A stretch of 6,561 nucleotides of DNA from an uncultured Holophagaceae bacterium (GCA_903876615.1 CAIRAS010000208.1:1-6561); one strand, 5' to 3'; counted from the first letter of the stretch, positions 1 through 6,561 are shown. Numbers and translations are program-made. Notes: generated from the letters alone by a model not told the origin.

Positions 1-534
1 GCGGGCCTGGTCGTGCACCTGGATGGCGCGCGGCTCTGGCACGCCGCCGCGGCCCTGGGCTGCCCGCTGGCCGAGCTGACCGCGGGCGTGGACACGGTGC
101 AGGTCTGCCTCAGCAAGGGCCTGGGTGCGCCCATGGGCTCGCTGCTCGGCGGCTCGGCGGCGGCCATGACTGAGGGCCGACGCCTGCGCAAGATGCTGGG
201 CGGAGGCGTCCGCCAGGGGGGCGTCGTTGCCGCTGCGGGACTCGTGGCCCTGGACTACCTGCCGCGACTGGCCGAGGACCACGCCAAGATCCAGCGCCTG
301 GCCGAGGGCCTGCGCGCCTTCGGTGTCGCCGCCCCGGTGCCGGAGACCAACATCCTGCTGGTGCCGGTGGCTGACGCGGCCGGGGCCCTGGCGGCCCTGG
401 AAGGCGTGGGCGTCCGGGTCCTGCCCGTGGGCAGCGCCATCCGCTTCATCGCCCACCGCGACCTGACGGCCGAGGACATCGAGGAGGCCCTGCGCCGCCT
501 GGAGCCCGTGGCCCACCTCCTGCGTACGGCCTGA
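1..534 (+). CDS. ltaE: Low-specificity L-threonine aldolase, C-terminal part (5' end outside window)
   Basis: PLP-dependent aldolase that cleaves L-threonine or L-allo-threonine to glycine and acetaldehyde in the cytoplasm. The reading frame is open from base 1, so the N-terminal part lies outside the window; 177 codons remain of a family usually near 335-350 residues. The fragment opens with the HLDGAR motif, whose Asp and Arg contact the cofactor pyridine nitrogen and the substrate carboxylate in this fold. It then has CLSKGLGAPMGSLLGG, in which Lys39 of the fragment (codon 115-117) is the expected PLP Schiff-base lysine. The MLGGGVRQGG stretch is also typical. The C-terminal small domain looks complete and ends at TGA 532-534. 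The GTG at 13-15 lies inside the conserved motif and is not a start. The next gene begins 2 bases after the stop, so the two are probably cotranscribed. A related beta-eliminating lyase family member is the main alternative, but the motifs fit threonine aldolase well. Confidence 0.93.
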   Translation, partial: AGLVVHLDGARLWHAAAALGCPLAELTAGVDTVQVCLSKGLGAPMGSLLGGSAAAMTEGRRLRKMLGGGVRQGGVVAAAGLVALDYLPRLAEDHAKIQRLAEGLRAFGVAAPVPETNILLVPVADAAGALAALEGVGVRVLPVGSAIRFIAHRDLTAEDIEEALRRLEPVAHLLRTA

Positions 535-536
535 CC

Positions 537-1400
537 ATGAAGCTGCGCCTCGCCCTCGCCGCACTGCTGCTCCTGGCCCTCGGCGCCGGTGCCTGGCTGG
601 CCTGGCAGAACGGACTGGAGCCGATTCCGCTGGCGGACGGCCGGAAGCTGTATGTTCCGGCGGCGCCGGAGTTCCAGGAGGACCTGGCGAAGGTGGCGGT
701 GCTCCTGCCCGCGGGACCCGGCATGGAGGCCCTGCTGGTCACCCAGTCGGACCTGCCCCTGCTGGAGAAGGGGCCGAATGGCGTGGCGGGTCTGCTGGTC
801 GCCGAGCTCGCTGCCTCCCGCCACGGCCGCCGCTGGCGCCTCACGGTGCGGCCGGGTTGGCGCCTGCAGGACGGCACCACCCTCGACGCCGCGCGGTTGC
901 TGGCGGCTGTTGCGCCCCAGGTGGCCAGCCTCGGCGGCAAGGGGAGCGCCCTCGACCCGACCACGGTGGAGCTGCGCTTCAAGGTCCGGCCTGGGACCCT
1001 GCCAGCGGACTTCCTCGACTGGCGCGTGCCGGGCAGCGGTCCCTTCGTGCGGCGCGGCGCCACGCTGACCCGCTTCGACGGCTTCGTGCTGGGGCGCACG
1101 GGCCTCGCGGCCATCACGGTGACCACCGATCCGGCCCTGCTGCAGAGCGACGCCTGGGCCACGGGCCTGAGCGCGCGACGCTGGGCCTGGGCGGCCTTCC
1201 CCGGCGCCATGGCCTCCGCAGACATGGCCAAGGCCCGCACGGCGCCCTACGACGAGCTCCACCTGAAGGGCGGCACCGTGTGGTTCCTGTCCCGCCGCCT
1301 GCGCCGCCTGCGCCCCGACCCCACCGACTGGACCCGCACCCGCCTCTTCGGCGCCTGGCAGGGCGCCATGGACCTGCCCTACGACCCGCTGGGGCTGTGA
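537..1400 (+). CDS. Membrane-anchored or exported protein resembling part of a family 5 solute-binding protein
   Basis: No confident named family. The 287-residue product begins MKLR followed by a hydrophobic run (about residues 5-23), so it is either secreted or held in the inner membrane by an N-terminal anchor; there is no lipobox cysteine. Residues about 87-126 (LLVAELA, then RRWRLTVRPGWRLQDGTTLD) resemble the region of OppA/DppA/NikA-type binding proteins where a poor-fit sentence such as 'yTFTLRkGVkFhDGtplta' is conserved. VPGSGPF at 165-170 resembles the later GTGPF/Y turn, and the following FDGFVLGRTGL...ITVTTDP resembles the segment after it. Such proteins are normally about 500-550 residues; here the second lobe is missing and the tail (about 250-287) is Arg- and Trp-rich. 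The ATG at 537 is 2 bases after the aldolase stop with no clear Shine-Dalgarno sequence, which suggests translational re-initiation. The frame is uninterrupted and its codon use matches the neighbours, so it looks like a real gene rather than debris. The family link is an inference from motif spacing. Confidence 0.8.
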   Translation: MKLRLALAALLLLALGAGAWLAWQNGLEPIPLADGRKLYVPAAPEFQEDLAKVAVLLPAGPGMEALLVTQSDLPLLEKGPNGVAGLLVAELAASRHGRRWRLTVRPGWRLQDGTTLDAARLLAAVAPQVASLGGKGSALDPTTVELRFKVRPGTLPADFLDWRVPGSGPFVRRGATLTRFDGFVLGRTGLAAITVTTDPALLQSDAWATGLSARRWAWAAFPGAMASADMAKARTAPYDELHLKGGTVWFLSRRLRRLRPDPTDWTRTRLFGAWQGAMDLPYDPLGL

Positions 1401-1455
1401 TCCCGAATTTTCGGCCAACGAAAAAGGATCACCATCCGCAAACCTGCAAACCAGA

Positions 1456-1540
1456 TTGCAGTCATCCCCGTCCATCCCATTTATCCCCGTCAAAAATGCA
1501 CTTGAATCAGGGATGCAGGGGGTGAAGGGGATAAGTGCAA
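1456..1540. repeat. Imperfect long inverted repeat (extragenic palindrome-like element)
   Basis: The left arm starts TTGCAGTCATCCCC at 1456. The right arm ends GGGGATAAGTGCAA at 1540. Read on the opposite strand, the right arm is TTGCACTTATCCCC followed by further CATCCC-type blocks, so arms of about 33 bases match at roughly two thirds of positions. The best-matched parts are the outer ends (TTGCA/TGCAA and ATCCCC/GGGGAT). Both arms are built from repeated ATCCC blocks. I recall similar ATCCCC/CATCCC palindromes as dispersed intergenic elements in other genomes, but copy number cannot be judged from one window. Confidence 0.6.
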
Positions 1541-1554
1541 AGACGTTTTTCTGC

Positions 1555-1584
1555 CACCGATGAACACCGATAAACACCGATGAA
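1555..1584. repeat. Three tandem 10-bp repeats, CACCGATRAA
   Basis: Three head-to-tail units: CACCGATGAA (1555-1564), CACCGATAAA (1565-1574) and CACCGATGAA (1575-1584). Units 1 and 3 are identical and unit 2 differs by one base. The opposite strand reads as an ATCGGTG-type repeat, which I recall as a common intergenic motif in several phyla. The array lies 14 bases beyond the inverted repeat and may be part of the same composite element. It has no spacers and is not a CRISPR array. Confidence 0.8.
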
Positions 1585-1640
1585 AGCATGATGAAGGACG
1601 CCCCACGAAGGCACTCGCTTGATTGCTTTTCTTAGCGTCT

Positions 1641-1670
1641 TCTCGGTATCGGCTGCGCCGATACGCGAGA
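1641..1670. other. Strong 13-bp hairpin between convergent genes
   Basis: TCTCG followed by GTATCGGC pairs around the 3-base loop TGC with GCCGATAC, a single bulged G (1665), then CGAGA. That gives 13 base pairs with one bulge. It lies 48 bases past the yicC stop on the minus strand and about 240 bases past the plus-strand stop at 1400. It could stop or protect the 3' end of either transcript. However, no T-run follows it in either direction (plus: CAAAATGAAA; minus: AGACGCTAAG), so it is not a textbook intrinsic terminator. It could equally be a repetitive extragenic palindrome. Confidence 0.6.
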
Positions 1671-1717
1671 CAAAATGAAATATCGCGTTGGATCTTTTGT
1701 CTTTTCCAAACTCAGCT

Positions 1718-2593
1718 CTACTCCAAATTCGCGGCCTGCTCGCGGATCTGGTCGAGGGCACCTTTGGCTTCCATGACGGCGCGGGTCATGTCGATGCGCT
1801 TGCACTTGCTGCCGGTGGTGTTCAGCTCCCGCAGCACTTCCTGGCACCAGACATCCACGGCCTTGCCCTCGAGGCTGTCCTTGGCCAGGCGCTCGGCGAA
1901 GTCCTCCAGGTGGGCCGAGAGGCGGATCAACTCCTCGCGGACATCCTGCCGCTCGGCCAGCACGCCGGCTTCGGCCAGCAGGCGCTCGGCGGGCAGCTGG
2001 CCCGAGAGGCGCGCGTCCTCCAGCAGCTGCTCGATGCGCTGGCGGTAGAGTCCGGGCAGCTCCAGGGCCTGGGCCTCGGCTTCGGCCTGGAGCCGGTCGC
2101 GCAGCTCCTGCAGGCGGGTGAGGCCTTCCGTGAAGAAGGGCCGCAGGCGCTCGGCTTCCCGCCGCCGGCCTTCGTTCCAGGCGTCCAGCACCCGGGTCAT
2201 GCCTTCGAGCAGCTTGGCCTCCAGGCGCTCGGCCAGATTGGAATCCGGGGCCAGCCAGGCGCCGGGCAGGCGGAAGAAGGCGTCCGCCGTGAGCGGCGGC
2301 AGGTGCAGCCACTCGGCATCCTCCTGCCAGGCCTTGGTTGCGGAGCGCAGCAGGGCGCGGTTCAGGCGGGGCTCCAGAGAGGGCTCGTCCTGGACCTCCA
2401 CCGTGAGGTCGACCTTGCCCCGCTGCGCCGCGCCTCGGACCTTGGCGCGCAGCGCGGCCTCCAGCGGGAACAGTGCCGGCGGCAGCCGCAGCGACAGGTC
2501 CAGGGCCTTGCTGTTCACACTGCGCAGCGTCAGCCGCAGCTGACCGGCCTCCAGCGGCTGGACGATCTCGGCAAAGGCAGTCATCGACTTCAT
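1718..2593 (-). CDS. yicC: YicC/YloC family endoribonuclease
   Basis: Member of the YicC/YloC family, cytoplasmic endoribonucleases; the E. coli protein has been linked to decay of the small RNA RyhB. The N-terminus MKSMTAFAE matches the family opening (MIRSMTAYA in E. coli as I recall it), followed by LRSVNSKALDLSLRLP and RGKVDLTVEV. The C-terminal domain has ERQDVREELIRLSAHLEDF (about 214-232) and VWCQEVLRELNTTGSK (about 248-263), then the closing IREQAANLE. The middle is a long charged helical, probably coiled, region. Length of 291 residues is normal. I chose the ATG at 2593 because it aligns with family N-termini and has AGGG 6 bases upstream (2600-2603). An in-frame ATG at 2599 adds Met-Thr and has GGAGG 12 bases upstream, so it cannot be excluded. 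yicC often sits next to gmk and rpoZ; here it follows leuD on the same strand after about 100 bp, and no gmk follows it within the window. Confidence 0.93.
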   Translation of the reverse strand: MKSMTAFAEIVQPLEAGQLRLTLRSVNSKALDLSLRLPPALFPLEAALRAKVRGAAQRGKVDLTVEVQDEPSLEPRLNRALLRSATKAWQEDAEWLHLPPLTADAFFRLPGAWLAPDSNLAERLEAKLLEGMTRVLDAWNEGRRREAERLRPFFTEGLTRLQELRDRLQAEAEAQALELPGLYRQRIEQLLEDARLSGQLPAERLLAEAGVLAERQDVREELIRLSAHLEDFAERLAKDSLEGKAVDVWCQEVLRELNTTGSKCKRIDMTRAVMEAKGALDQIREQAANLE

Positions 2594-2599
2594 GGTCAT

Positions 2600-2693
2600 C
2601 CCTGGTGAAGACCTCCAGCCTACCGCCAGAACACCAAAGACTTCTTCCTAGGCCGAGAGCTCTGCCTTTCTCTGTGGTTCATCTGGTGGGCAT
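2600..2693. other. leuD-yicC intergenic gap with degenerate repeat-like sequence
   Basis: On the minus strand this 94-bp gap reads AACCACAGAGAAAGGCAGAG, then after a short stretch TTTGGTGTTCTGGCGGT. It looks like a worn copy of the CCACAGAG...CTTGGTG-type intergenic sequence I recall from many bacterial genomes. It includes the 8-bp palindrome AGAGCTCT (2657-2664). No clear terminator for leuD or promoter for yicC is visible; yicC may be reached by read-through. The yicC-proximal end contains the GGAGG and AGGG ribosome-binding candidates. Confidence 0.45.
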
Positions 2694-3278
2694 CTACAGC
2701 CAGGGCGTCGCCTGGGCGCGCTTGGCTTCGTAGGCTTCGATGGCGGGCAGGCTGGCGAGGCTGACGCCGATGGCGTCGAGGCCTTCCAGCAGGGTGGTCT
2801 TCCGGGCGGGCTCGAGCTCGAAGCGGTAGCTGCGGCCGCCGCCGGACACGGTCTGGGCGGGGAGGTCCACGGTGAGGGGGCGCTCCGTGGCGAGGTCCTC
2901 CACGGCGGCCATGGGCAGCGTGATGGGGAGGATGCCGTTGGAGAAGCAGTTGTTGTAGAAGATGTCGGCGAAGCTGGGGGCGATGACGCAGCGGATGCCG
3001 AAGTCCAGCAGGGCCCAGGGGGCGTGTTCGCGGCTGGAGCCGCAGCCAAAGTTGGGACCGCCCAGGAGGATCACGGCCTCGCGGAAGTCCGGCCGGTTCA
3101 GGATGAAGTCCGGTTTTTCCCGGCCCTGGTCGTCATAGCGCAGCTCGAAGAAGAGGTGGCGCCCCAGGCCCGTGCGCACGATGGTCTTGAGGAACTGCTT
3201 GGGGATGAGCAGGTCCGTGTCGATGTTCGCCCGGAGCAGGGGAGCGGCCGTGCCGGTGAGGGTCGTGAAGGGTTTCAT
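2694..3278 (-). CDS. leuD: 3-isopropylmalate dehydratase small subunit (LeuD)
   Basis: Small (swivel-domain) subunit of isopropylmalate isomerase, which with LeuC converts 2-isopropylmalate to 3-isopropylmalate in leucine synthesis. At 194 residues it has the usual length of the bacterial form (about 200). Recognisable blocks are [14 protein letters not shown] (18-31), [17 protein letters not shown] (74-90, the substrate-contacting loop with the Ser-Arg pair) and [17 protein letters not shown] (103-119). The start ATG overlaps the leuC stop by 4 bases (ATGA, 3275-3278). GGAGG lies 4 bases upstream (3283-3287), inside the leuC end. That Shine-Dalgarno sequence is half of the 11-bp palindrome CCTCCAGGAGG (3283-3293), which might partly mask it until leuC is translated; this is speculative. 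The stop is TAG at 2694-2696. Confidence 0.97.
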   Translation of the reverse strand: MKPFTTLTGTAAPLLRANIDTDLLIPKQFLKTIVRTGLGRHLFFELRYDDQGREKPDFILNRPDFREAVILLGGPNFGCGSSREHAPWALLDFGIRCVIAPSFADIFYNNCFSNGILPITLPMAAVEDLATERPLTVDLPAQTVSGGGRSYRFELEPARKTTLLEGLDAIGVSLASLPAIEAYEAKRAQATPWL

Positions 3279-4693
3279 CGGACCTCCAGGAGGCGGCGGA
3301 CGTCGGTGAAGTGGCCCGTGACCGCGGCAGCGGCGGCCATCTCAGGGCTGACCAGGTGGGTGCGGCCACCCCGGCCCTGGCGGCCCTCGAAGTTGCGGTT
3401 GCTGGTGCTGGCGCTGCGCTCACCGGGCTCCAGGCGGTCATCGTTCATGCCGAGGCACATGCTGCAGCCGGGCAGACGCCACTCGAAGCCTGCCTCGAGG
3501 AAGATGCGGTCCAGGCCCTCGGCCTCGGCCTGACGCTTGACCAGACCCGAGCCCGGCACCACCAGGGCGCGCACGCCCGGGGCGACCTTGCGGCCCTGGG
3601 CCACCCGGGCCGCAGCCCGCATGTCCTCGATGCGGCCGTTGGTGCAGGAGCCGATGAAGACGACCTGCACGGGCACCTCCTCCATGGGGGTACCGGGCTT
3701 GAGGCCCATGTAGTCGAGGGCCAGGCGCATGGCCTCCTGCTTGGCGGGGTCGGCGGCGGCCCTGGGGTCCGGGACCCGACCCGTGATGTCCACCACCGCC
3801 TCGGGATTCGTGCCCCAGGTGACTTGCGGCGCCAGACCACTCACGTCGAAGGTGTATTCCAGATCAAAGCGGGCGCCGGCGTCCGTGGGCAGGCCGCGCC
3901 AGGAGGTCAGGGCCTGCTCCCAGAGGGGGCCGGCGGGGGCCATGGGCCGGCCGGCCACATAGGCGAAGGTGGTCTCGTCCGGAGCCACCAGGCCCGCGCG
4001 GGCGCCGGCCTCGATGCTCATGTTGCAGAGGGTCATCCGCCCTTCCATAGAGAGCGCCCGGACGGTGGAACCCGCGAACTCGATGACGTGGCCCGTGCCG
4101 CCGGCGGTCCCGATCTGACCGATGACGAAGAGGGCCAGGTCCTTGGCGCCGAGGCCCTCGGGCAGCAGGCCCTCGAAGCAGATCCGCATGTTCTTCGAGC
4201 GCCGCTGGGGCAGGGTCTGGGTGGCGAAGACGTGCTCCACCTCGCTGGTGCCGATGCCGAAGGCCAGGGCTCCGAAGGCGCCGTGGGTGCTGGTGTGGCT
4301 GTCGCCGCAGACCACCGTGCTGCCGGGCAGGGTGAAGCCCTGCTCGGGGCCGATGACGTGCACGATGCCCTGCCGGTCATCCAGGAGCGGGATGTAGGGC
4401 ACCTGGAACGCCTTGACGTTCTCCACCAGCGCTTCCACCTGCAGGCGGCTGGTCTCCTCGAAGCTGCCGGCCTCCCGGTTCTGGGTGGAGATGTTGTGGT
4501 CGATCACCGCGAGAATGGCCTCCGGGTGACGCAAGGGGCGCTCCGCCAGACGCAGGCCCTCGAAGGCCTGGGGACTGGTCACCTCGTGGACCAGGTGGCG
4601 GTCGATGTAGAGCAGGCTGGTGCCGTCCGGCCGGGTCTCCACCAGGTGGGCTTCCCAGAGCTTGTCGTAGAGGGTGCGGGCGCCAGGGCTCAT
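3275..4693 (-). CDS. leuC: 3-isopropylmalate dehydratase large subunit (LeuC)
   Basis: Large catalytic subunit of isopropylmalate isomerase, an aconitase-family [4Fe-4S] hydro-lyase acting as a heterodimer with LeuD. The 472 residues match the bacterial LeuC length (E. coli about 466). The N-terminal region has [12 protein letters not shown] and [19 protein letters not shown]. Further blocks are IDHNIST (64-70), [25 protein letters not shown] (130-154) and [11 protein letters not shown]. The three cluster cysteines are Cys350 in FIGSCTNGR and Cys410/Cys413 in [19 protein letters not shown] block at 432-440 follows and carries the conserved substrate-loop Arg. All key residues are present, so it should be active. 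The ATG at 4693 has AAGGAG 6 bases upstream (4700-4705), within the last codons of lysR, and overlaps the lysR stop by 4 bases. leuD follows with a second 4-base overlap. Confidence 0.98.
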   Translation of the reverse strand: MSPGARTLYDKLWEAHLVETRPDGTSLLYIDRHLVHEVTSPQAFEGLRLAERPLRHPEAILAVIDHNISTQNREAGSFEETSRLQVEALVENVKAFQVPYIPLLDDRQGIVHVIGPEQGFTLPGSTVVCGDSHTSTHGAFGALAFGIGTSEVEHVFATQTLPQRRSKNMRICFEGLLPEGLGAKDLALFVIGQIGTAGGTGHVIEFAGSTVRALSMEGRMTLCNMSIEAGARAGLVAPDETTFAYVAGRPMAPAGPLWEQALTSWRGLPTDAGARFDLEYTFDVSGLAPQVTWGTNPEAVVDITGRVPDPRAAADPAKQEAMRLALDYMGLKPGTPMEEVPVQVVFIGSCTNGRIEDMRAAARVAQGRKVAPGVRALVVPGSGLVKRQAEAEGLDRIFLEAGFEWRLPGCSMCLGMNDDRLEPGERSASTSNRNFEGRQGRGGRTHLVSPEMAAAAAVTGHFTDVRRLLEVR

Positions 4694-5625
4694 GGGCGGC
4701 TCCTTCGAGTGGATTTGACCCGGACCGGGGAGGCCAGGGGCGTGAAGTCACTGGACTGGACGAGATGGATGAAGGCCCGGGCCGCGTGGGAGAGGGCCTC
4801 CTCCCGGCGGTAGACCATGCGGATGAGCTTCTCCAGCTTGAGCTGACGGACGGGGACTTCCACCAGCCGACCCGCCGCGATGGCGGGGGCCACGGTCATG
4901 CGGGGCATGATGGCCAGCCCTGCGCCCTGGGCGACGAAGTCCTGCATGGTCGAGAGGGTGCCCAGCTCCATGGTGATGCGCAGGGGCACGCCGTTCCGGG
5001 CGAACAGATCGGTGATTGAGGCCCGGGTGGGGGTGAGGGAGTTGTGGGCGATGAAGGTTTCCTCGCCGAGCACCTTGAGGTCGATGACGCGGCGGCCGGC
5101 CAGCCGGTGGTCGGGCGGCACCACCAGCACCATGTGGTCGCGGAAGACCACCTCGCTGCGCAGCTCCGGCTGGAGGGGGTCGTAGGAGACGAAGCCCACG
5201 TCCAGCCTGTGCTCGGCGATCTCGGCGGGGATGTGCTCCGAACTCAGGCGGTAGGCCTTGAGCTTGATGTCGGGATGGGCCTGCTGGTAGTCCAGCAGCA
5301 TGCGGGGCAGCAGGAACTCGGACATGCTCTCGTTGGCGCCGATGCTCAGGCGGCCCTGCTGCAGGCCCTTGAGGGTGCCGAAGGTGTCCGTGATCTGCTG
5401 GCGCAGGTCCAGCATGCGCAGGGCGAGGGGCAGCAGGGTCTGTCCGGCGTTGGTCAGGGTGCCGCCTTTGGTGGTGCGGTCCACCAGGACTTCGCCCAGC
5501 TCTTCTTCCAGGCGCTTGAGGGCGAGGCTGATGGCCGGCTGGGTGCGGAAGAGGCGCTCCGCCGCCCGGGAGAAGCTCTTCTCCCGGGCGATCATGAGGA
5601 ATGTCTCCAGCTGACCAAGTTCCAT
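4690..5625 (-). CDS. LysR-type transcriptional regulator, likely of the leucine genes
   Basis: LysR-family DNA-binding regulator of 311 residues, a typical length. The N-terminal winged helix-turn-helix (about 3-62) contains [28 protein letters not shown] and [16 protein letters not shown] linker helix follows (about 60-90). The periplasmic-binding-protein-like effector domain (about 92-295) starts [20 protein letters not shown], has LDVGFVSY and [10 protein letters not shown], and includes the [11 protein letters not shown] turn at 233-242. The tail beyond residue 300 is short and basic. The ATG at 5625 has GGGAG 5 bases upstream (5631-5635). Its stop overlaps the leuC start (ATGA, 4690-4693), and it is divergent from leuA across 140 bp. 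This placement suggests it controls leuA and its own lysR-leuC-leuD unit. The effector is unknown; a leucine-pathway intermediate is a reasonable guess by analogy with other LysR-type regulators of branched-chain synthesis. Confidence 0.95.
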   Translation of the reverse strand: MELGQLETFLMIAREKSFSRAAERLFRTQPAISLALKRLEEELGEVLVDRTTKGGTLTNAGQTLLPLALRMLDLRQQITDTFGTLKGLQQGRLSIGANESMSEFLLPRMLLDYQQAHPDIKLKAYRLSSEHIPAEIAEHRLDVGFVSYDPLQPELRSEVVFRDHMVLVVPPDHRLAGRRVIDLKVLGEETFIAHNSLTPTRASITDLFARNGVPLRITMELGTLSTMQDFVAQGAGLAIMPRMTVAPAIAAGRLVEVPVRQLKLEKLIRMVYRREEALSHAARAFIHLVQSSDFTPLASPVRVKSTRRSRP

Positions 5626-5765
5626 GCCGACTCCCGAACGATCGAGTCTAACGACTTAAGCAAAACTAATGGAATCATAAAAAATATTAACTATATTCAT
5701 GGCTTGGTTCGGTTAACTTGAATTGATCCGTCCGTACGTTTCCGGACCGGGGAGACCTCCACACC
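5626..5765. promoter_or_regulatory. AT-rich divergent promoter and operator region between lysR-leuCD and leuA
   Basis: Bases of about 5648-5727 are clearly AT-rich against GC-rich genes on both sides, as expected for back-to-back promoters. Candidate -10 elements are TATATT (5692-5697) towards leuA, with only a weak -35 (ATGGAA, 5669-5674, 17-bp spacing), and TATAGT (5695-5690) or TATGAT (5679-5674) towards lysR. Possible regulator sites are the 15-bp dyad AATAT-TAACT-ATATT (5683-5697) and ATTCA...TGAAT (5695-5699 and 5719-5723). GACTC (5629-5633) with GAGTC (5644-5648) forms a further dyad next to the lysR start. The first dyad overlaps the proposed promoters. Weak -35 boxes fit regulator-activated promoters. 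Individual elements are tentative; the region's role is well supported. Confidence 0.65.
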
Positions 5766-6561
5766 ATGGGTGCCCAGCGGATCGCCATCTTCGATACGAC
5801 CCTCCGGGACGGCGAGCAGTCCCCGGGTTGCAGCATGAACCTCGAAGAGAAGCTGCAGATGGCCCGCCAGCTGGAGGCGCTGCAGGTGGATGTCATCGAG
5901 GCTGGTTTCCCCGTGGCCTCGGACGACGACTTCGCTGCGGTGCAGGCCATCGCCCGGGAGTGCCGCGGGCCCGTGATCGCAGCCCTGTGCCGCACCCTCC
6001 CCCGGGACATCCAGCGGGCCTGGGAGGCGCTCAAGGAGGCCGAACACCCCCGCATCCACACCTTTCTGGCCACTTCGGACATCCACCTCACCTACAAGCT
6101 TCAGAAGACCCGGGAAGAGGCGCTTCAGATGATCCGCGAGGGCGTGGCGCTGGCCAAGTCCTTCACCCCGGACGTGGAGTTCTCCGCCGAGGACGCCACC
6201 CGCAGCGACTGGGACTTTCTGGTGGAGGTCTGCAAGGTCGCCCTGGAGGCCGGGGCGACGGTGCTGAACATCCCCGACACCGTGGGCTACACCGTGCCCG
6301 ATGAGTATGGACGCCTGATCACCCACCTCCGGACCCATGTCCCCGGCATCGACCAGGCCACCATCAGCGTCCACTGCCACAACGACCTGGGCCTGGCCGC
6401 CGCGAACTCCCTGGCGGCGGTGGCGGCCGGAGCCCGGCAGGTGGAGTGCACCATCAACGGCATCGGCGAGCGGGCCGGCAATGCAGCCCTCGAGGAAGTG
6501 GTGATGGCCCTGGCCGTGCGCCGGGACGCGCTGCCCTACGAGACCGGGGTCCGGAGGGAGC
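5766..6561 (+). CDS. leuA: 2-isopropylmalate synthase, N-terminal part (3' end outside window)
   Basis: First enzyme of leucine synthesis: condenses acetyl-CoA with 2-oxoisovalerate to give 2-isopropylmalate and CoA, in the cytoplasm, metal-dependent. The 265 codons present cover the catalytic TIM barrel; the accessory and C-terminal leucine-sensing domain, if present, lie beyond the window, so feedback inhibition cannot be judged. Visible signatures are [14 protein letters not shown] (8-21, metal ligand Asp10), [10 protein letters not shown] (43-52), [12 protein letters not shown] (96-107), [12 protein letters not shown] (137-148), [11 protein letters not shown] (168-178), [10 protein letters not shown] (201-210, metal ligands His203 and His205) and [14 protein letters not shown] (231-244, ligand Asn239). 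The ATG at 5766 gives the N-terminus expected from E. coli LeuA. GGGGAG lies 11 bases upstream (5749-5754), slightly far. Homocitrate or citramalate synthases are related alternatives, but the leuCD neighbourhood and motifs favour LeuA. Confidence 0.96.
   Translation, partial: MGAQRIAIFDTTLRDGEQSPGCSMNLEEKLQMARQLEALQVDVIEAGFPVASDDDFAAVQAIARECRGPVIAALCRTLPRDIQRAWEALKEAEHPRIHTFLATSDIHLTYKLQKTREEALQMIREGVALAKSFTPDVEFSAEDATRSDWDFLVEVCKVALEAGATVLNIPDTVGYTVPDEYGRLITHLRTHVPGIDQATISVHCHNDLGLAAANSLAAVAAGARQVECTINGIGERAGNAALEEVVMALAVRRDALPYETGVRRE

Larger units (their letters stand above)
1401..1717. other. 317-bp non-coding gap between convergent genes
   Basis: This gap separates the 3' end of the plus-strand pair from the 3' end of yicC. 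It has a lower GC content than the genes and no open frame that looks coding. From left to right it holds a small weak dyad just after the first stop (CCGA-ATTT-TCGG, 1403-1414), an imperfect long inverted repeat (1456-1540), three tandem 10-bp repeats (1555-1584), and a strong hairpin (1641-1670). No canonical stem plus T-run terminator is visible for either direction, although both transcripts must end here. Confidence 0.8.

Noticed and set aside
1403..1414. Dyad CCGA-ATTT-TCGG just after the stop at 1400 as a terminator
   Set aside because: The stem is only 4 bp and no T-run follows; too weak to call.
1555..1584. Tandem repeats as a CRISPR array
   Set aside because: The units are 10 bp, directly abutting with no spacers, and no cas genes are present.
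255..1589. A 444-codon open frame on the minus strand opposite the aldolase end and the next gene
   Set aside because: It runs across two plus-strand genes and the repeat region, with Arg/Gln/Gly-rich composition and no recognisable motif; a shadow frame.
3311..4813. A 500-codon open frame on the plus strand opposite leuC
   Set aside because: It is antisense to an unmistakable LeuC with all catalytic residues. Its product is a low-complexity Gly/Ala/His-rich sequence, typical of the shadow frame of a GC-rich gene.
5656..5700. 14-codon minus-strand frame (MNIVNIFYDSISFA) ahead of lysR
   Set aside because: It has no Shine-Dalgarno sequence and no leucine codons, and lies in AT-rich promoter sequence where short frames arise easily.
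5699..5716. Short frame (MAWFG) ahead of leuA as a possible leader peptide for attenuation
   Set aside because: It has no leucine codons, no ribosome-binding site and no terminator/antiterminator stems follow it.
5730..5747. GTCCG...CGGAC stem in the leuA 5' leader as a riboswitch or T-box
   Set aside because: It is a single 5-bp stem with an 8-base loop. The leader is too short for a T-box and shows no specifier or antiterminator structure.

Overview
The window is an ordinary GC-rich bacterial chromosomal segment carrying most of a leucine-biosynthesis locus, flanked by a threonine aldolase end and a yicC-type gene. Coding regions are strongly G/C at third positions. The non-coding gaps carry a palindromic element and short 'CACCGATGAA'-type repeats of a kind I associate from memory with Acidobacteriota of the Holophaga/Geothrix group and some deltaproteobacteria. 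The LeuA sequence fits such an origin. The taxon is an inference, not proven.

Layout. (1) Positions 1-1400, plus strand: the C-terminal half of a low-specificity L-threonine aldolase, cut by the left window edge, then after 2 bases a 287-residue membrane-anchored or exported protein. That protein resembles the first part of family 5 (peptide/nickel-type) solute-binding proteins but is far too short to be a normal one. (2) Positions 1401-1717: a 317-bp non-coding gap between convergent genes, holding an imperfect inverted repeat of about 85 bp, three tandem 10-bp repeats and a strong 13-bp hairpin. (3) Positions 1718-5625, minus strand, read right to left: a LysR-type regulator, leuC, leuD, then after 97-100 bp yicC. 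lysR/leuC and leuC/leuD each overlap by 4 bp (ATGA), so the three are almost certainly one translationally coupled unit. (4) Positions 5626-5765: an AT-rich divergent promoter region. (5) Positions 5766-6561, plus strand: the first 265 codons of leuA, cut by the right window edge.

How they work together. LeuA condenses acetyl-CoA with 2-oxoisovalerate to 2-isopropylmalate. The LeuC-LeuD heterodimer isomerises this to 3-isopropylmalate. leuB, needed for the next step, is not in the window. The LysR-type protein is encoded first in the leuCD transcript and divergently from leuA, so it probably controls both from the shared 140-bp gap; this is inferred from position. YicC is an endoribonuclease family member and may only be carried along by read-through.

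I found no clearly novel system, mobile element, CRISPR array or RNA gene. The points most worth a second look are the short solute-binding-protein-like gene, the coupled lysR-leuC-leuD arrangement and the structured intergenic repeats.
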